Shown: positions 11,827 to 29,914 of the stretch, in pieces
Layout of the letters: each line of letters starts with the position of its first letter
Position numbering within the stretch: the first letter of the stretch is position 1
Assembly: GCF_014201805.1 (NCBI RefSeq)
Contig: NZ_JACHFK010000017.1
Coordinates: forward strand, 8,872-72,871
DNA: 64,000 bases
From: Deinococcus metalli
GTDB taxonomy: Bacteria > Deinococcota > Deinococci > Deinococcales > Deinococcaceae
Reading direction: 5' to 3'
Program-made: the position numbers and the translations under genes
Notes under the pieces: model-generated
Seen by the model: the letters and a program-made list of their open reading frames with translations, nothing else
The model's database searches: none
What the model was told of the DNA's origin: nothing

Positions 11827-12555
11827 GTGCCCGACGCCAGCACAGAGCCGATCACGCTGCGGCAGATCACGGACCCGAGTGATCCCGCCATCGCGGCCTT
11901 CGGGGAGTTGCAGGACCGCACGTACTTCGAACCGGACATGCTCATTCCCGCCGCGTACCTCGTGCGCCTGCTGGAGTGGCAGAGCCCTGAGCGGCGCAAC
12001 CTGCTGCTGGTCGCGGAGCAGGCCGGCCGGGTGGTGGGCGGCACCGTGTTCCACGCCTTCCCGCAGGTCGGCACGGGCTTCTCCAGCTACATGGCGACCG
12101 CCCAGCAGGTCCGGGGCCAGGGTGTGGCGCGGCTGCTGCACGACCGGCGCATGGCCCTGCTGGACGAAGCGGTGGGCGGACACGTGGCGGGCGTGTTCAT
12201 CGACGTGGTGGCCCCGCAGCGCCTGACGCCGCGGGAACTGGCGGAGGAGCGCGCCGTGGGCTCCGATCCGGTGCGCCGCCGGGCCGTGTTCGCGCACCTG
12301 GGCTTCCGGCAGGTGGACGTGACGTACCAGCAGCCTGCGGGCGGCGAGAACGGCGGCCCGGTCACGAACATGGACCTGCTGTACTGCCCGCGCGTTCCGG
12401 CCGATCGCGTGCCGGCGGCGCTGGTGCTCGGCACCATGGGCGCGTACTGGCACGCGTGGCTGGGCGAGGCCCGCCGCGATCACGCGCTCGCGGCCCTGGC
12501 CGCCCAGGCCGCCCCGGACGGCACCTTCGGCCTGATCGACCCGACCGGCGCGTAG
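11827..12555 (+). CDS. GNAT-family acetyltransferase, 242 aa
   Basis: The acetyl-CoA pyrophosphate-binding motif is visible as QQVRGQGVARLL (near residue 98). The protein is longer than a minimal GNAT domain, with a C-terminal extension ending in HALAALAAQAA. The substrate is unknown. It starts at GTG 11827, 6 nt after ppk. Confidence 0.75.
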   Translation: MPDASTEPITLRQITDPSDPAIAAFGELQDRTYFEPDMLIPAAYLVRLLEWQSPERRNLLLVAEQAGRVVGGTVFHAFPQVGTGFSSYMATAQQVRGQGVARLLHDRRMALLDEAVGGHVAGVFIDVVAPQRLTPRELAEERAVGSDPVRRRAVFAHLGFRQVDVTYQQPAGGENGGPVTNMDLLYCPRVPADRVPAALVLGTMGAYWHAWLGEARRDHALAALAAQAAPDGTFGLIDPTGA

Positions 12556-12573
12556 CGGGGGAGAGGGCGCGCC

Positions 12574-13547
<974 letters not shown>

Positions 13548-13548
<1 letters not shown>

Positions 13549-14405
13549 CAGCCCTCCCTCCAGCTGTGTGTGGGCTTGAACCCCAGCATGGATTTCGCCT
13601 TGCTGATGTCGTAGAAGGACTGGGTGCCCGGCACGTCCTGCGTGTACGGCACGCCGGGGAAGACCTCCTCCAGCAGCTCGCGGCTGGGGCGGCGCATCAC
13701 GCTGTCCTCGTTGGCGATGATGAAGGCCTCCATGCCGGTCAATTCGGTCTCCACGCCCAGCCGCACGGCCTGCGCGGCGTCCCGCACGTCGATATACGTC
13801 CACAGGTTCCACTTGCGTACCTGCGGGTCGGATTGCCACGCCTCCAGCCCGTCGTAGTCGCCGGCGTCGGGGTCGAGGACATTCGAGAAGCGCAGGCAGA
13901 CCAGCTTCATCGCCGGGTGCTCGCGGCCGTACTGCTCGGCCAGCACCTCGCCCAGCAGCTTCGAGTGCGCGTACGACACGCGGCTCTCGCGCACGCTCTC
14001 GGTGATGGGCACGCTCGCGGGCGGCCCGTCGAAGGGGTAGCCCAGCAGCGTCTCGCTGGACGCCCACACCACGTTGTCGATGCCCAGACGCACGCACGAC
14101 TCGAAGACGTTGTACGTGCTGACGATGTTCTCCGCGAAGGTCACGTGATCCGGCCGCTGCGTCGGCCCCGGAATCGCCGCGAGATGAACCACTGCGTCGA
14201 TGGTGCCCCGGGAGTACTGCTGGTCGATGCCAGACAGCGCGCCCATCACCTCGCCGAAGTCGGTTAGGTCCACGCGGGTGAACGGGCCCTGCGCGGCCTT
14301 CGGCGGCGCGGCGTCCAGATTCAGCACCCAGTGCCCGTGGGCCTGCAACTCGCGGATGGTGGCGCGGCCGAGTTTGCCGCTGCCGCCCGTGACGATGATG
14401 TTCAT
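13548..14405 (-). CDS. NAD-dependent epimerase/dehydratase family protein, 285 aa
   Basis: Extended short-chain dehydrogenase with the Rossmann motif TGGSGKLG near the N-terminus and the catalytic YAHSK (Tyr-x-x-x-Lys) in the middle. Such enzymes act on nucleotide sugars or related carbonyls. It is translationally coupled to the aldo/keto reductase by a 1-nt stop/start overlap, so the two probably work on the same compound. AGGAGGACTT precedes the ATG. Confidence 0.88.
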
Positions 14406-14494
14406 GGAAGTCCTCCTGACAGGGGTGCTGGACAGACTGGAACGATACAGACGTCCCGATGCTAGCGCTCTGCCGCGCGGCCCCCACCGGACAT

Positions 14495-14530
14495 CAAGAA
14501 ACGCCCCGGACGCACGTGGCGTCCGGGGCG
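14495..14530 (-). terminator. rpsA terminator
   Basis: On the minus strand the 12-bp arms at 14519-14530 and 14502-14513 (CGCCCCGGACGC and complement) enclose a 5-nt loop and are followed by TTTCTT, a good intrinsic terminator 19 nt past rpsA. Confidence 0.8.
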
Positions 14531-14549
14531 CGGCATGGGGAGACCGGGC

Positions 14550-16298
<1,749 letters not shown>

Positions 16299-16398
16299 GA
16301 ACTCTTGTCCTCCTGGGTGCGGGGCCAGCTGGCCGCGTACCCTGCCTGATACCTGCCCGCGCGAGCCTTGGGACTCGACAACGGCGCGGCAACACCTC

Positions 16399-16427
16399 AG
16401 TGTAACAGACCGCAAGTCCCGTCACAA
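16399..16427 (-). promoter_or_regulatory. rpsA promoter
   Basis: Minus-strand TTGTGA (16422-16427), 17-nt spacer and TACACT (16399-16404). The leader would be about 94 nt. Confidence 0.7.
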
Positions 16428-16505
16428 GCACGATCTAAACGCAGTGCAGCGAATTCTGATGCGTTTCTTTCGCGCCCCGCGCCCGCACGCGGCCCCCACG
16501 CGGTC

Positions 16506-16534
16506 TTGACGGCCCGCGGCCCGCCCGATATACT
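16506..16534 (+). promoter_or_regulatory. tRNA-Gln promoter
   Basis: TTGACG (16506-16511), 17 nt, TATACT (16529-16534): a near-consensus promoter ending 36 nt before the tRNA. Confidence 0.8.
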
Positions 16535-16570
16535 CCCTGTCGCTCCGGTCACAAGCGGGAGCACGCGTAG

Positions 16571-16644
16571 TGGGGCATCGTCCAATGGCAGGACACCAGT
16601 CTCTGACACTGTCGATCTAGGTTCGAGTCCTAGTGCCCCAGCCA
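16571..16644 (+). tRNA. tRNA-Gln (anticodon CUG)
   Basis: The acceptor arms TGGGGCA and TGCCCCA pair perfectly, the D-arm is GTCC/GGAC, and the T-arm is CTAGG/CCTAG around TTCGAGT. The seven-base anticodon loop CTCTGAC gives CTG, reading Gln CAG. G discriminator and CCA are encoded. The outermost anticodon-stem pair is a C-T mismatch. Confidence 0.93.
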
Positions 16645-16649
16645 ACTGC

Positions 16650-16681
16650 AAGGAGGCCACTGATGTGGCCTCCTTCGCTTT
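16650..16681 (+). terminator. tRNA-Gln terminator, possibly bidirectional
   Basis: AAGGAGGCCAC (16650-16660) and GTGGCCTCCTT (16665-16675) form an 11-bp perfect stem with a 4-nt loop, then CGCTTT. It also lies 11 nt past the stop of the convergent synthetase gene. Confidence 0.8.
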
Positions 16682-16691
16682 GTGTGCCGGT

Positions 16692-18617
<1,926 letters not shown>

Positions 18618-18663
18618 GACTCCTCCAGGGTGGGATGTGGTGCCCGGAGGATACGCCCGCGGG

Positions 18664-19575
18664 TCAGGCGTGCAGGGCGGCCAGCACGTCCGGCACCTGC
18701 GCCGCGCCGGGCACGACCACCACGCGGTTCCCGGACGGATCGCGCGCCTGCACGCCGCGCCCCAGCGGCGTGACGTCGTGGCCCGCCGCCCGTAGGCGCT
18801 CCGTGACGCGGTCCAGGTCCGCCGCGTCCGGCACCTGAAGCGTCCAGTGGTGCAGGCCGCGTGAGCCGGGCTGTGGCGTGGGGCCGCCCCGGCTGCGCCA
18901 CGCGTTGTTCCCGACGTGGTGGTGGTAGTCGCCCGCCGCCGCGAATACCATGTCCGGCGACTGCGCCGTGATGTTCAGGCCCAGCCCGCGCGCCATGAAG
19001 TCGTGCGTGGCCCCGGCGTCGGCCATCTTCAGGTGCACATGCCCCATGCGCGTGCCGTCGGGCGCTCCGGTCCAGACCTGATCCGTGTCCTGCGTGTTCA
19101 GCAGCTCCCGGATTCGGATGTCCTCGCGCCGCGCGGCCCCTTCCGTCATGCGGCGGGTGTCGCGGTCAAAGGGCCACTGCTCCTGCGGCCAGTCGTGGTA
19201 GACCTCGATACCGTTGCCCTCCGGGTCGTGCAGGTAGAAGGCCTCGTGCGTGTAGTGATCCGACTGGCCCAGCCGGATGCCCAGCGGAAAGGCGTGCGTA
19301 AACCAGCGCGCCAGATCCGGCCGGGTGGGCAGCACGACCGCCAGGTGGTACAGGCCCGTGGCGTTCGCGGCGGGCACGGGCGCGTCCGGCCGGCCGAGCA
19401 GGGCCAGCAGCGGCGTGCCCTCGGGCGTGCCCAGCACCGCGGCGCCGTCCTCGTGCACGAGTTCATTCAGGCCCAGCACCCGGCGGTAGAAGGCGGTCAT
19501 GCCCTCCAGGTCGTGCACCGTCAGGGCGACCGGGCCGGGCGTGGTGTCGGGGTGGAGTTCGGGGATGGTCGTCAT
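18664..19575 (-). CDS. VOC-family extradiol dioxygenase, CatE-like, 303 aa
   Basis: Two tandem glyoxalase/bleomycin-type modules. The first ends in [14 protein letters not shown] and the second has GHVHLKMAD and [11 protein letters not shown], the pattern of Bacillus CatE catechol 2,3-dioxygenase, an Fe(II) ring-cleaving enzyme. An insert of about 30 residues between modules ([19 protein letters not shown]) is longer than in CatE. The start at 19575 overlaps the decarboxylase stop by ATGA and has GAGGAG upstream. The substrate is inferred only by family; other VOC activities are possible. Confidence 0.83.
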   Translation of the reverse strand: MTTIPELHPDTTPGPVALTVHDLEGMTAFYRRVLGLNELVHEDGAAVLGTPEGTPLLALLGRPDAPVPAANATGLYHLAVVLPTRPDLARWFTHAFPLGIRLGQSDHYTHEAFYLHDPEGNGIEVYHDWPQEQWPFDRDTRRMTEGAARREDIRIRELLNTQDTDQVWTGAPDGTRMGHVHLKMADAGATHDFMARGLGLNITAQSPDMVFAAAGDYHHHVGNNAWRSRGGPTPQPGSRGLHHWTLQVPDAADLDRVTERLRAAGHDVTPLGRGVQARDPSGNRVVVVPGAAQVPDVLAALHA

Positions 19576-21080
19576 GCGGTCTCCTCTGCGGGTGCGCTGG
19601 CTGGCGTCCGGGCGGCCAGCTCCTGTCCGATCCGCACCACCTCGCGCGCCAGCACGTCGAAGTCGTCCTGCACGCTGCGGTGGTTGGCGATGGCGATGCG
19701 CAGGCAGTAACGCCTGTGCAGCGTGGTATACGACGGCACCGCGATGCCCTGCTCGTGCAGCTCCATCAGGATCTCCCTGTTCAGGGCGTCCAGCGCGCTG
19801 CCGTCCACGCCACCGGGATGGAAGCGGAAGCACACGATGTCCAGCCCGACCGGGGCCATGCGCTCCAGCAGTGGATCGGCGTCCACCAGGCTCGCGAAGT
19901 AGTGCGCCTGCTCAACGTTGCGGGTCATCATGCGGCCGAAGCGCTTCAGACCATGCTCCTTGATGGACATCCAGACCTTCAGTGCCCGGAACTGCCGGGA
20001 GAGCTGCAGGCCGTAGTCGGAGAACCACACCGCGCCGGCCGCCAGTCCCCGCTTCTCGTGCACCAGGTACTCCGGCGTCAGGGTGAAGGTGCCCCGGTGC
20101 GCGGGTTCGGACCGCACGACCACGCAGCCGGCCTCGAAGGGCATGTGCAGCCACTTGTGCAGGTCGAGCGCCACCGAGTCGGCCCGCTCGATGCCGCGCA
20201 GCAGCGGGCGCACCGCGTCCGACAGCACCGCCACCGCGCCGATGGCGCCGTCCACGTGGAACCACAGGTTCTCGCGCGCGCAGAGGTCGGCCAGCGCGTT
20301 CAGGTCGTCGATGGCCCCGGTGTTGATGGTGCCGGCGTTCCCGACCACCGCGATGGGCCGCCGCCCGGCGGCGCGGTCGTCCCGGATCGCCCGCTCCAGC
20401 GCGGCCACGTCCAGCGTGTAGTCCTCGCTGACCGCGACCTTGTGCAGCCCCACGCGGCCCAGGCCGAGCGCCTCGGCGGCCTTCTGCATGCAGCTGTGGA
20501 CTTCTGTGGAGGCGTAGACCACCAGCGGCTGCGGGGCGGCGGCCATGCCCAGCTCGCGCACATCGAAGCCCGCGTTCACGTTGCGGGCGACCGCCAGCGC
20601 CACGAAGTTGGCCATCGACGCGCCGCTGACCAGCAGCCCGCTCGCGTCAGTCGGGAAGTCCAGCAGCTCCTTGATCCAGTCGATTACCTGCGATTCGACC
20701 AGGCTTGCCACGTGGTTGCCGCCGCCCACGTTCGGGTTCATGGTCGCCGCCAGGAATTCCGCCAGCGCGCCCAGCACCGTGCCGTTGCCCATGTACCAGC
20801 CCCAGAAGCGCGGGTGGACATTGCCCATCGGGTAGGGCTGCACGTCGCTCAGGTAGTCCGCGTAGGCGGCCTGGGCCCCCTGCGGCTCCCACGGGGCCGG
20901 CACGCGCAGGCGGGCCTCGACCTCCGGCGGCACCGGCTGCCACGCCGGGCGCTCGCGCAGCGTCGCCACGCTGTCCAGCGCGTCGTCCACCATGCGGTGG
21001 GCCAGGGCGCGCATGGCCGCCCAGTCCTGCGGGTCGAGGGTCTCGGGGGGTGGGGCCTGTGTGTCGCCGCTGATGTCCAC
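19572..21080 (-). CDS. Group II PLP-dependent amino-acid decarboxylase, 502 aa
   Basis: Pyridoxal-phosphate enzyme of the aromatic-amino-acid/glutamate/cysteine-sulfinate decarboxylase group. The PLP lysine is Lys309 in [14 protein letters not shown], with [12 protein letters not shown] as the cofactor Asp strand and the [16 protein letters not shown]-terminal motif. The family cannot be narrowed to one amino acid from sequence alone. The start GTG 21080 follows GGGAGG; the longer frame overlaps the cupin gene and is rejected. It overlaps the downstream dioxygenase by 4 nt, so the two are made together. Confidence 0.85.
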   Translation of the reverse strand: MDISGDTQAPPPETLDPQDWAAMRALAHRMVDDALDSVATLRERPAWQPVPPEVEARLRVPAPWEPQGAQAAYADYLSDVQPYPMGNVHPRFWGWYMGNGTVLGALAEFLAATMNPNVGGGNHVASLVESQVIDWIKELLDFPTDASGLLVSGASMANFVALAVARNVNAGFDVRELGMAAAPQPLVVYASTEVHSCMQKAAEALGLGRVGLHKVAVSEDYTLDVAALERAIRDDRAAGRRPIAVVGNAGTINTGAIDDLNALADLCARENLWFHVDGAIGAVAVLSDAVRPLLRGIERADSVALDLHKWLHMPFEAGCVVVRSEPAHRGTFTLTPEYLVHEKRGLAAGAVWFSDYGLQLSRQFRALKVWMSIKEHGLKRFGRMMTRNVEQAHYFASLVDADPLLERMAPVGLDIVCFRFHPGGVDGSALDALNREILMELHEQGIAVPSYTTLHRRYCLRIAIANHRSVQDDFDVLAREVVRIGQELAARTPASAPAEETA

Positions 21081-21106
21081 GTCGTCCTCCCGGGCGCGCT
21101 GCGCGT

Positions 21107-21439
21107 CTACGCCGTCTTGAACTCTGTCAGGATCACGTGGATGTCCTGCGTGCCCACGTTCCTCAGCGAGTGCGGGGGCAGCGGCGCGGCCGCGCCCGCC
21201 GTGCCCGGCGCAGGCGACACGCCGTCCCGCACCGAGTCCATCATCACGGCGCCGTGCTCGTCGTAGCGCACGCACGGACTCCAGCCGATCACGTACAGCA
21301 CGCCGCTCCACACGTGGGTGTGCACGGCCGTCTGCTCGCCGGGCCGGATGATCGTCTCCAGGACGCGCACCCGGTCGTCCTCGAACAGCACGGTGTGGTG
21401 CTCGGGCGCGGCGGCCACGGCATCCAGGTCATCCAGCAT
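21107..21439 (-). CDS. Cupin-like small protein, 110 aa
   Basis: Single-domain beta-barrel pattern with [19 protein letters not shown], the first cupin motif (two His), and [11 protein letters not shown] as the second, containing another His. A metal-binding enzyme or sensor is likely. The ATG at 21439 has GGAGG six bases away and lies inside the end of the upstream cupin gene, an 11-nt overlap. The next gene starts 27 nt downstream. Confidence 0.75.
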   Translation of the reverse strand: MLDDLDAVAAAPEHHTVLFEDDRVRVLETIIRPGEQTAVHTHVWSGVLYVIGWSPCVRYDEHGAVMMDSVRDGVSPAPGTAGAAAPLPPHSLRNVGTQDIHVILTEFKTA

Positions 21440-21797
21440 CCGTGGCCTCCACGCGGGCGAGGGTCCAGTCCTCGCGCGGCGGGGCGAACACGTCAAGCAC
21501 CCGCGCGCCCTCCAGCACCGTCACCCGGTGCGGCAACCCCCCCGGGATGACCACCGTGTCGCCTGCGGCGGCCTCCATGATGTCCGGCGCGTCCGGCGAG
21601 CCGAACTCGAAGCGCAGCCGGCCCGACACGATCACGCTGATCTGCTCGTGCGGATGTTCGTGCCACAGCACGACGCTCCCGCCGCCGAGTTCAAACTGCG
21701 CGACCATCGCCTGCTCGCCGTGGACGTACTTCCGCGTGACACCCGGCGCGGGTTCCTCGGCCGGGACGTCCTTCCAGTTCCGCACAACTGCCTTCAT
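21429..21797 (-). CDS. Cupin domain protein, 122 aa
   Basis: Classic small cupin: motif 1 is LWHEHPHEQISVIVSGRLRFEFG with several His and a Glu, and motif 2 is GDTVVIPGGLPHRV. This metal site is typical of dioxygenases and isomerases that act on small acids. AGGAGG sits before the ATG. It is the first gene of the five-gene minus-strand operon, and no clear promoter is visible upstream. Confidence 0.82.
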   Translation of the reverse strand: MKAVVRNWKDVPAEEPAPGVTRKYVHGEQAMVAQFELGGGSVVLWHEHPHEQISVIVSGRLRFEFGSPDAPDIMEAAAGDTVVIPGGLPHRVTVLEGARVLDVFAPPREDWTLARVEATDAG

Positions 21798-21933
21798 GTG
21801 GCCTCCTATCGAGCCTCCATGATGCGCTGGTCAGTCGGCAGCAGTCTGGGTGGTCAGCAGGACGGCTGTTGTGGCACGACCGGAATGTTTCTCCGTGCGT
21901 GGCATCTCTGCCAGGTGGTCCAGTGACAGCTGC

Positions 21934-22770
21934 TTAGAAGAAGCCCACAATTGTCTTGATCTGCCCCGCTGCATTCACCTGCGCGTAGTCCATGCCGCGC
22001 AGCTCCACGCCGGGCCGCAGGGTCAGATGCCAGAAGAACCGCACATGACTGTGGTGAAGGTCGAAGTCCCCCTCCTGCGAGAAGACCGCGCCGGGATTGG
22101 CCGCGTGGAACGCACCGATGATGGCGTCCAGACCCGCGAGGTCCGTAGCATGCGAGCCGGGATCGGTGTAGTGTCCGTCCGGCGCCCAGACCCGGTCTAG
22201 CAGGAGCCGGCGAGTCGCGGCGTCCGGCTCGTTCCATGCGCCCAGGTAGCCGGTCAGCACGCCCTGCATCTTGTTGCGCCGCATGAGGACCTTGGCCGCC
22301 TCACGGTCGAGCTGGTACGGCTGACCGTCCGGGCCGAAGGCGTGCTTGAAATCGAAGGCGTCCGGGCTCGGCCCGTCGTGACACAGGCGGTCGAAGTGGG
22401 CATGGACGTCCGGCCAGGTGGGCTCGTGGTCGTCGGGCACCCACCACGCGGCGTAGCCGGGCCACTCGCTGTGGGCGAACCAGTCTTGGCGCTTGCCCAT
22501 GGCCTCGGCATGCAGGCCCGCGTATGCGAACGCGAAGGCGGATTCCAGATCCTGCCACACCGTCAGCGTGTTCGCCGTCCGGCCCGCCTGGTCCGGGGTG
22601 CGGTACACCAGCGGTGTGCTGTCACCCGGCGGCCAGCGGAGGCCAAGAAAGCCCTGGCAGGACGCTGCCCCGCCGAAGACTCCGGCGATCCGATCCTCGA
22701 ATTCCCGTACTTGTGGGTGGCCCCACGGTTCGTGCAGCAGTCCGGTCGTCATGAACACGATCTTGGCCAT
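21934..22770 (-). CDS. DUF3291-like domain fused to SnoaL-like domain, 278 aa
   Basis: Residues 1-145 match the DUF3291 pattern (WQDLESAFAFAYAGLHAEAM, YAAWWVPDDHEPTW), a dimeric alpha-beta-barrel related to small monooxygenases. Residues 165-278 look like a SnoaL/NTF2-type domain (GAWNEPDAATRRLLLDRVWA, YTDPGSHATDLAGLDAI). SnoaL folds include cyclases and hydroxylases that act on aromatic polyketides. The ATG at 22770 follows GGAGAAGGAG. Function is unknown; the fusion suggests that both folds act on one substrate. Confidence 0.7.
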   Translation of the reverse strand: MAKIVFMTTGLLHEPWGHPQVREFEDRIAGVFGGAASCQGFLGLRWPPGDSTPLVYRTPDQAGRTANTLTVWQDLESAFAFAYAGLHAEAMGKRQDWFAHSEWPGYAAWWVPDDHEPTWPDVHAHFDRLCHDGPSPDAFDFKHAFGPDGQPYQLDREAAKVLMRRNKMQGVLTGYLGAWNEPDAATRRLLLDRVWAPDGHYTDPGSHATDLAGLDAIIGAFHAANPGAVFSQEGDFDLHHSHVRFFWHLTLRPGVELRGMDYAQVNAAGQIKTIVGFF

Positions 22771-22955
22771 ACGGGTCTCCTTCTCCAGGATCAACGACGG
22801 AGGCTCATACGGCTTCCGCGTGTGTGCTGGCCCTTGGCAGATCGCGGCCCATACCCTCTCGCACTGGTTCGGCGGCCTCCAACTCCCTCGCCGCGCAGGT
22901 CGAATTCTGAAACTGCGCTGCCGACCGATGCTCCCGGATATCAGCCGTGATGAAT

Positions 22956-23243
22956 TCAGTTCGCGGTCTGCTCGATGTCCTCGGTGAGCCAGAAGTCCGG
23001 CGGGCCGCTCACGCCGGCGCGGCCCATGGCGGCCCTCAATTCCTCAGAGCCCTCGAAGTCGCGGGCCTGCGCCAGGGTGCCGAACGTCAGCGTGACCACG
23101 ACCATGTTCGGGTTGCTGCTGTCGCGGTGAACGCTGGCCCCAACGGTTCCCGACCGCTGGCGCAGGTCGAGGGTGGAATCGTAGACGGGTTTCCACGTGG
23201 CGTAATCGTCGACGGCATGCCGGATAAACAGGGTGGCGGACAT
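22956..23243 (-). CDS. Small dimeric alpha-beta-barrel protein, 95 aa
   Basis: Probably an antibiotic-biosynthesis-monooxygenase-like or cyclase-like small protein: TLFIRHAVDDYATWKPVYD, VVVTLTFGTLAQARDFEGSEELRAAM. Such domains often bind hydrophobic substrates or have regulatory roles. AGAGGAG precedes the ATG. A TATGAT hexamer at 23431-23436 could be its -10 box, but the leader would be long. It lies upstream of and in the same orientation as the DUF3291-SnoaL gene. Confidence 0.65.
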   Translation of the reverse strand: MSATLFIRHAVDDYATWKPVYDSTLDLRQRSGTVGASVHRDSSNPNMVVVTLTFGTLAQARDFEGSEELRAAMGRAGVSGPPDFWLTEDIEQTAN

Positions 23244-23545
23244 GGCGGCTCCTCTGGGGCAATGTGGCGAGGCGGGACAGGGCGAGCGGGCGGCCGGAAG
23301 CTCCGAGCAGGGCAGGGTGCAGCGTGTCCGGCGGCGCAGGGCTCGCCCGCCACGGACCCTGGGACCACTTGGACGAGGAAGGCGAGCGGACGGACGCGGC
23401 CGACGCGGAACAGCTACTGACGACCAGGTCATCATAATGTGAACACCTCCGCAACAGCCAACCGGGAGTGATGCCGGACGTGTCACCACCAGCGAGCCCA
23501 GCTCGGAAGACGGCGTCCGGCTGTGCCCACGCGGCTGGTCACTCT
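23244..23545. other. Non-coding gap
   Basis: About 300 bp with no supported gene. The only signal I note is minus-strand TATGAT (23431-23436), a possible -10 box. Confidence 0.4.
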
Positions 23546-24022
23546 TCAGCTCCCCGATCTCTCCAGCCGCGCCACCATGTCCACCCGGTCCAGGCCCGGG
23601 CCGTAGCCGTCGGGCACGCGCCGGACCTCCCGGAAGCCGAAACGGGCGTAGTACGGCGCCGTGTGCTGGCTGGTGTCCAGGGCGACCTCGGCCACGCCCA
23701 GCGCCCGCAGCCGCTCCAGCCGGGCCTGCACCAGCAGCGTGCCGTATCCCCGGCGCTGGAGGCCACGCTCGACCATGCCCCACGCGAAGCCTGACGCGTG
23801 CTCCGTCCACCAGATCCCGCCGCAGGCGACGATTCGGCCGCCGTCCTGGGCGACCGTGTACTCGGCGCGCTCGTCTGCGGCCGGCGTGTCCAGTCCGTCC
23901 AGCCACTCGACGAACTCCGCGTGTTCGTGCGGCAGGAAGGAATGTGGCATGTTGCTGGCGAACAGCGCGAGGCACGCGGCCCGGTCGTCCGGGCGGTAGG
24001 GGCGCAGTGTGGGGTCGGGCAT
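23546..24022 (-). CDS. GNAT-family acetyltransferase, 158 aa
   Basis: The acetyl-CoA motif is [15 protein letters not shown], followed by [13 protein letters not shown] as the last strand pair. Substrate unknown. Start 24022 ([13 protein letters not shown]) gives a normal-length domain; ATG 24037 is an alternative, and neither has a clear ribosome-binding site. Divergent from treS. Confidence 0.75.
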   Translation of the reverse strand: MPDPTLRPYRPDDRAACLALFASNMPHSFLPHEHAEFVEWLDGLDTPAADERAEYTVAQDGGRIVACGGIWWTEHASGFAWGMVERGLQRRGYGTLLVQARLERLRALGVAEVALDTSQHTAPYYARFGFREVRRVPDGYGPGLDRVDMVARLERSGS

Positions 24023-24071
24023 GCCCCAGGTTCGCATGGCGCGGGAGTTCCGGCCGCCCCGACGCCTCCGG

Positions 24072-24077
24072 TACACT
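24072..24077 (+). promoter_or_regulatory. -10 box of treS (leaderless)
   Basis: TACACT ends 7 nt before ATG 24085, so the transcript should begin at the start codon. The -35 region is poor. Confidence 0.55.
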
Positions 24078-24084
24078 TGAGGTC

Positions 24085-25743
<1,659 letters not shown>

Positions 25744-25744
25744 C

Positions 25745-26395
25745 GTGACAGCCCACCGTAACCGCGTCCTGATCGTCGTCGCCACGGCGGGGGAGGCCGC
25801 GCGGTTGGCGGACCTGGGCGCGCGGGTGGTCGTGAGCGGGGTCGGCCCGGTCGCGGCGGCCCTCGCCACGCAGGCGGCGGTGCAGCCCGGGGTGACCGCT
25901 CTGGTCGTCAGCGCCGGGATCGGCGGCGCGTACCCCGGCAGCGGGCTCGGCCCCGGCGACCTCGCCGTGTCGAGCGAGATCGTGCACGCCGACCTGGGCG
26001 CGTGGGACGGCGGCGCGTGGCTGGACCTGGATGCCCTGGGCCTGTCCGTGTGGCCTGACGCCGTCCAGGGCACGCGTTTCCCGGTATGGGCCGGAGCGGC
26101 GGAGGCCGCCCGCCGAGCCGGCGCCGCGTTCGGCCCCCTGCTCACCCTCAGCAGCGTGACGGGTTCGGCGGCGGGAGCGCTGGCCGTGGTGGCCCGGCAC
26201 CCCGGCGCGCTCACCGAGGGCATGGAGGGCGCCGGCATCGCGCACGCCGCCCTGCTCGCGGGCGTGCCGGTGGTCGAGGTGCGGGGCGTGAGCAACCCTG
26301 TCGGCCCGCGGGACCGCGGCGCGTGGCGGATCGGGGACGCGCTGGAGGCCACCCGCCGCGGCGTGGAGGCGGTCCTCGACGTCGTCGGACGCTGA
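25745..26395 (+). CDS. mqnB: Futalosine hydrolase, 216 aa
   Basis: MqnB releases hypoxanthine from futalosine in the alternative menaquinone pathway. Nucleosidase-fold signatures are [20 protein letters not shown] and [19 protein letters not shown] with the [13 protein letters not shown] strand characteristic of the family. The GTG start is 1 nt past treS, so it is co-transcribed with an unrelated gene. Confidence 0.88.
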   Translation: MTAHRNRVLIVVATAGEAARLADLGARVVVSGVGPVAAALATQAAVQPGVTALVVSAGIGGAYPGSGLGPGDLAVSSEIVHADLGAWDGGAWLDLDALGLSVWPDAVQGTRFPVWAGAAEAARRAGAAFGPLLTLSSVTGSAAGALAVVARHPGALTEGMEGAGIAHAALLAGVPVVEVRGVSNPVGPRDRGAWRIGDALEATRRGVEAVLDVVGR

Positions 26396-26523
26396 CGGCG
26401 GGCCGTCCCCTTATCTGGCCATCGGCGCACTCGCTCGTCAGACGTTGTGGGACCAGCCGGCCTGAGTGCTGGAGGCGGTTCAGGGACGGCGGCCTCCCGG
26501 ACTCCCGGGCCCAGACATGAACG

Positions 26524-26553
26524 ACGCGCCCCGCTGCAATCAGCGGGGCGCGT
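26524..26553. terminator. Bidirectional terminator between convergent genes
   Basis: CGCGCCCCGCTG (26525-26536) and CAGCGGGGCGCG (26541-26552) make a 12-bp perfect stem with a 4-nt loop between mqnB and the convergent gene at 26566. Confidence 0.7.
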
Positions 26554-26565
26554 TCGGCGTGGCCG

Positions 26566-26991
26566 TTACGGATTCAGCAGGGTACGCGCCTGGTTCACGG
26601 CGCCGGGGAAATCCACCTTGACGTGCACGGTCGTGCCGGCCGGCGTCTGCGGATCGACGTTGATCCAGTGGCTGGCGAGCACCGGCGGGTTCGGCTGCGG
26701 GTCGATGGCGCGCACCAGCACGCGGCCCTGCGCGGGCACGAACACGCACCAGCCTTCCGGCACGGTGGGCAGCGCCCGCACCGGCAGCAGGCTCTGGAGC
26801 GTCATGTCGTCCGGGGTGACCCAGTACTCGATCAGCAGGCTGGCCTGGGCGCGCTTCAGGTCGTTCTCGCCCACGTCGAGCTGGATCTCGATGGTGTCGG
26901 GCTTGCCGGGCACCAGGTTGGTCCAGCCGGGGATCACGTAACGGTTGCTGCCCGCGCTGCGGAACTGCTCGGGTTGGGACGGGGTGGTCAT
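26566..26991 (-). CDS. Hypothetical protein, 141 aa
   Basis: No family recognised. Soluble, beta-rich and proline-containing, without signal peptide. TAGGCT lies 6 nt upstream of ATG 26991, consistent with a leaderless start; GTG 26997 is the other option. Confidence 0.65.
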   Translation of the reverse strand: MTTPSQPEQFRSAGSNRYVIPGWTNLVPGKPDTIEIQLDVGENDLKRAQASLLIEYWVTPDDMTLQSLLPVRALPTVPEGWCVFVPAQGRVLVRAIDPQPNPPVLASHWINVDPQTPAGTTVHVKVDFPGAVNQARTLLNP

Positions 26992-27034
26992 GCCCACAGC
27001 CTACCGTCCCCGCCCCCGCTGGGGTGTAACGGAC

Positions 27035-27172
<138 letters not shown>

Positions 27173-27302
27173 GTGTCCAGCGTACCCCGGTGGGCAGGAC
27201 CCGGGCGCAGCCGGGCTTATGGGAGTGCCCACGTTCCGCTCCGTCCCGCTCCCCGGAGCGCCCCCGTTGCGGCCACGCGCGCCCCGCAGTAGAACGCGCG
27301 GT

Positions 27303-28388
<1,086 letters not shown>

Positions 28389-28531
28389 GCGCGGGAGCGT
28401 GGCGCGGCAACCCACGGCCCCAGCCCCCGACCCCCACCACCCGCGCCTACTTTTCCTGAGTGTGGTCGTGTTAACCTGTGCGGCGGAGGCCCGGCTCCCA
28501 TGAACCAGGGGTGCCCGGCGACGAACACCAC

Positions 28532-29653
<1,122 letters not shown>

Positions 29654-29688
29654 GTTCCGGCGGGGCCTCCAGCACCGGGTTGATCCCA

Positions 29689-29728
29689 GGAACGCCGCCG
29701 GCAGTCACGTGACTGCCGGCGGCGTTCC
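29689..29728 (+). terminator. Perfect 40-bp palindrome after dnaJ
   Basis: Positions 29689-29708 and 29709-29728 are exact reverse complements (each arm holds GCCGCCGGCAGTCAC), with no spacer and CACGTG at the centre. It is followed by GTTTGG. It begins 35 nt after dnaJ and most simply acts as a terminator, though a zero-loop cruciform is unusual. Confidence 0.5.
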
Positions 29729-29826
29729 GTTTGGCTGGGACGGGTGTCCGTCGTCTGGTGGCCCAGGCGGCTGTCCCGGTTCGCCGGTCAGTGGAGCTGT
29801 TCCCCGGCGGGGCACGGCTGGGCGCC

Positions 29827-29856
29827 GCGACAGGCCCCCGCGCCGGCAGGTATGCT
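29827..29856 (+). promoter_or_regulatory. Possible prs promoter
   Basis: GCGACA (29827-29832), 18 nt, TATGCT (29851-29856), upstream of the prs GTG by about 60 nt. Confidence 0.45.
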
Positions 29857-29914
29857 GCTCACGACTTTCGGTTCCTGTCCCGCTTCGCCCACTCCCGCCT
29901 GGAGGCCCCCGCCT

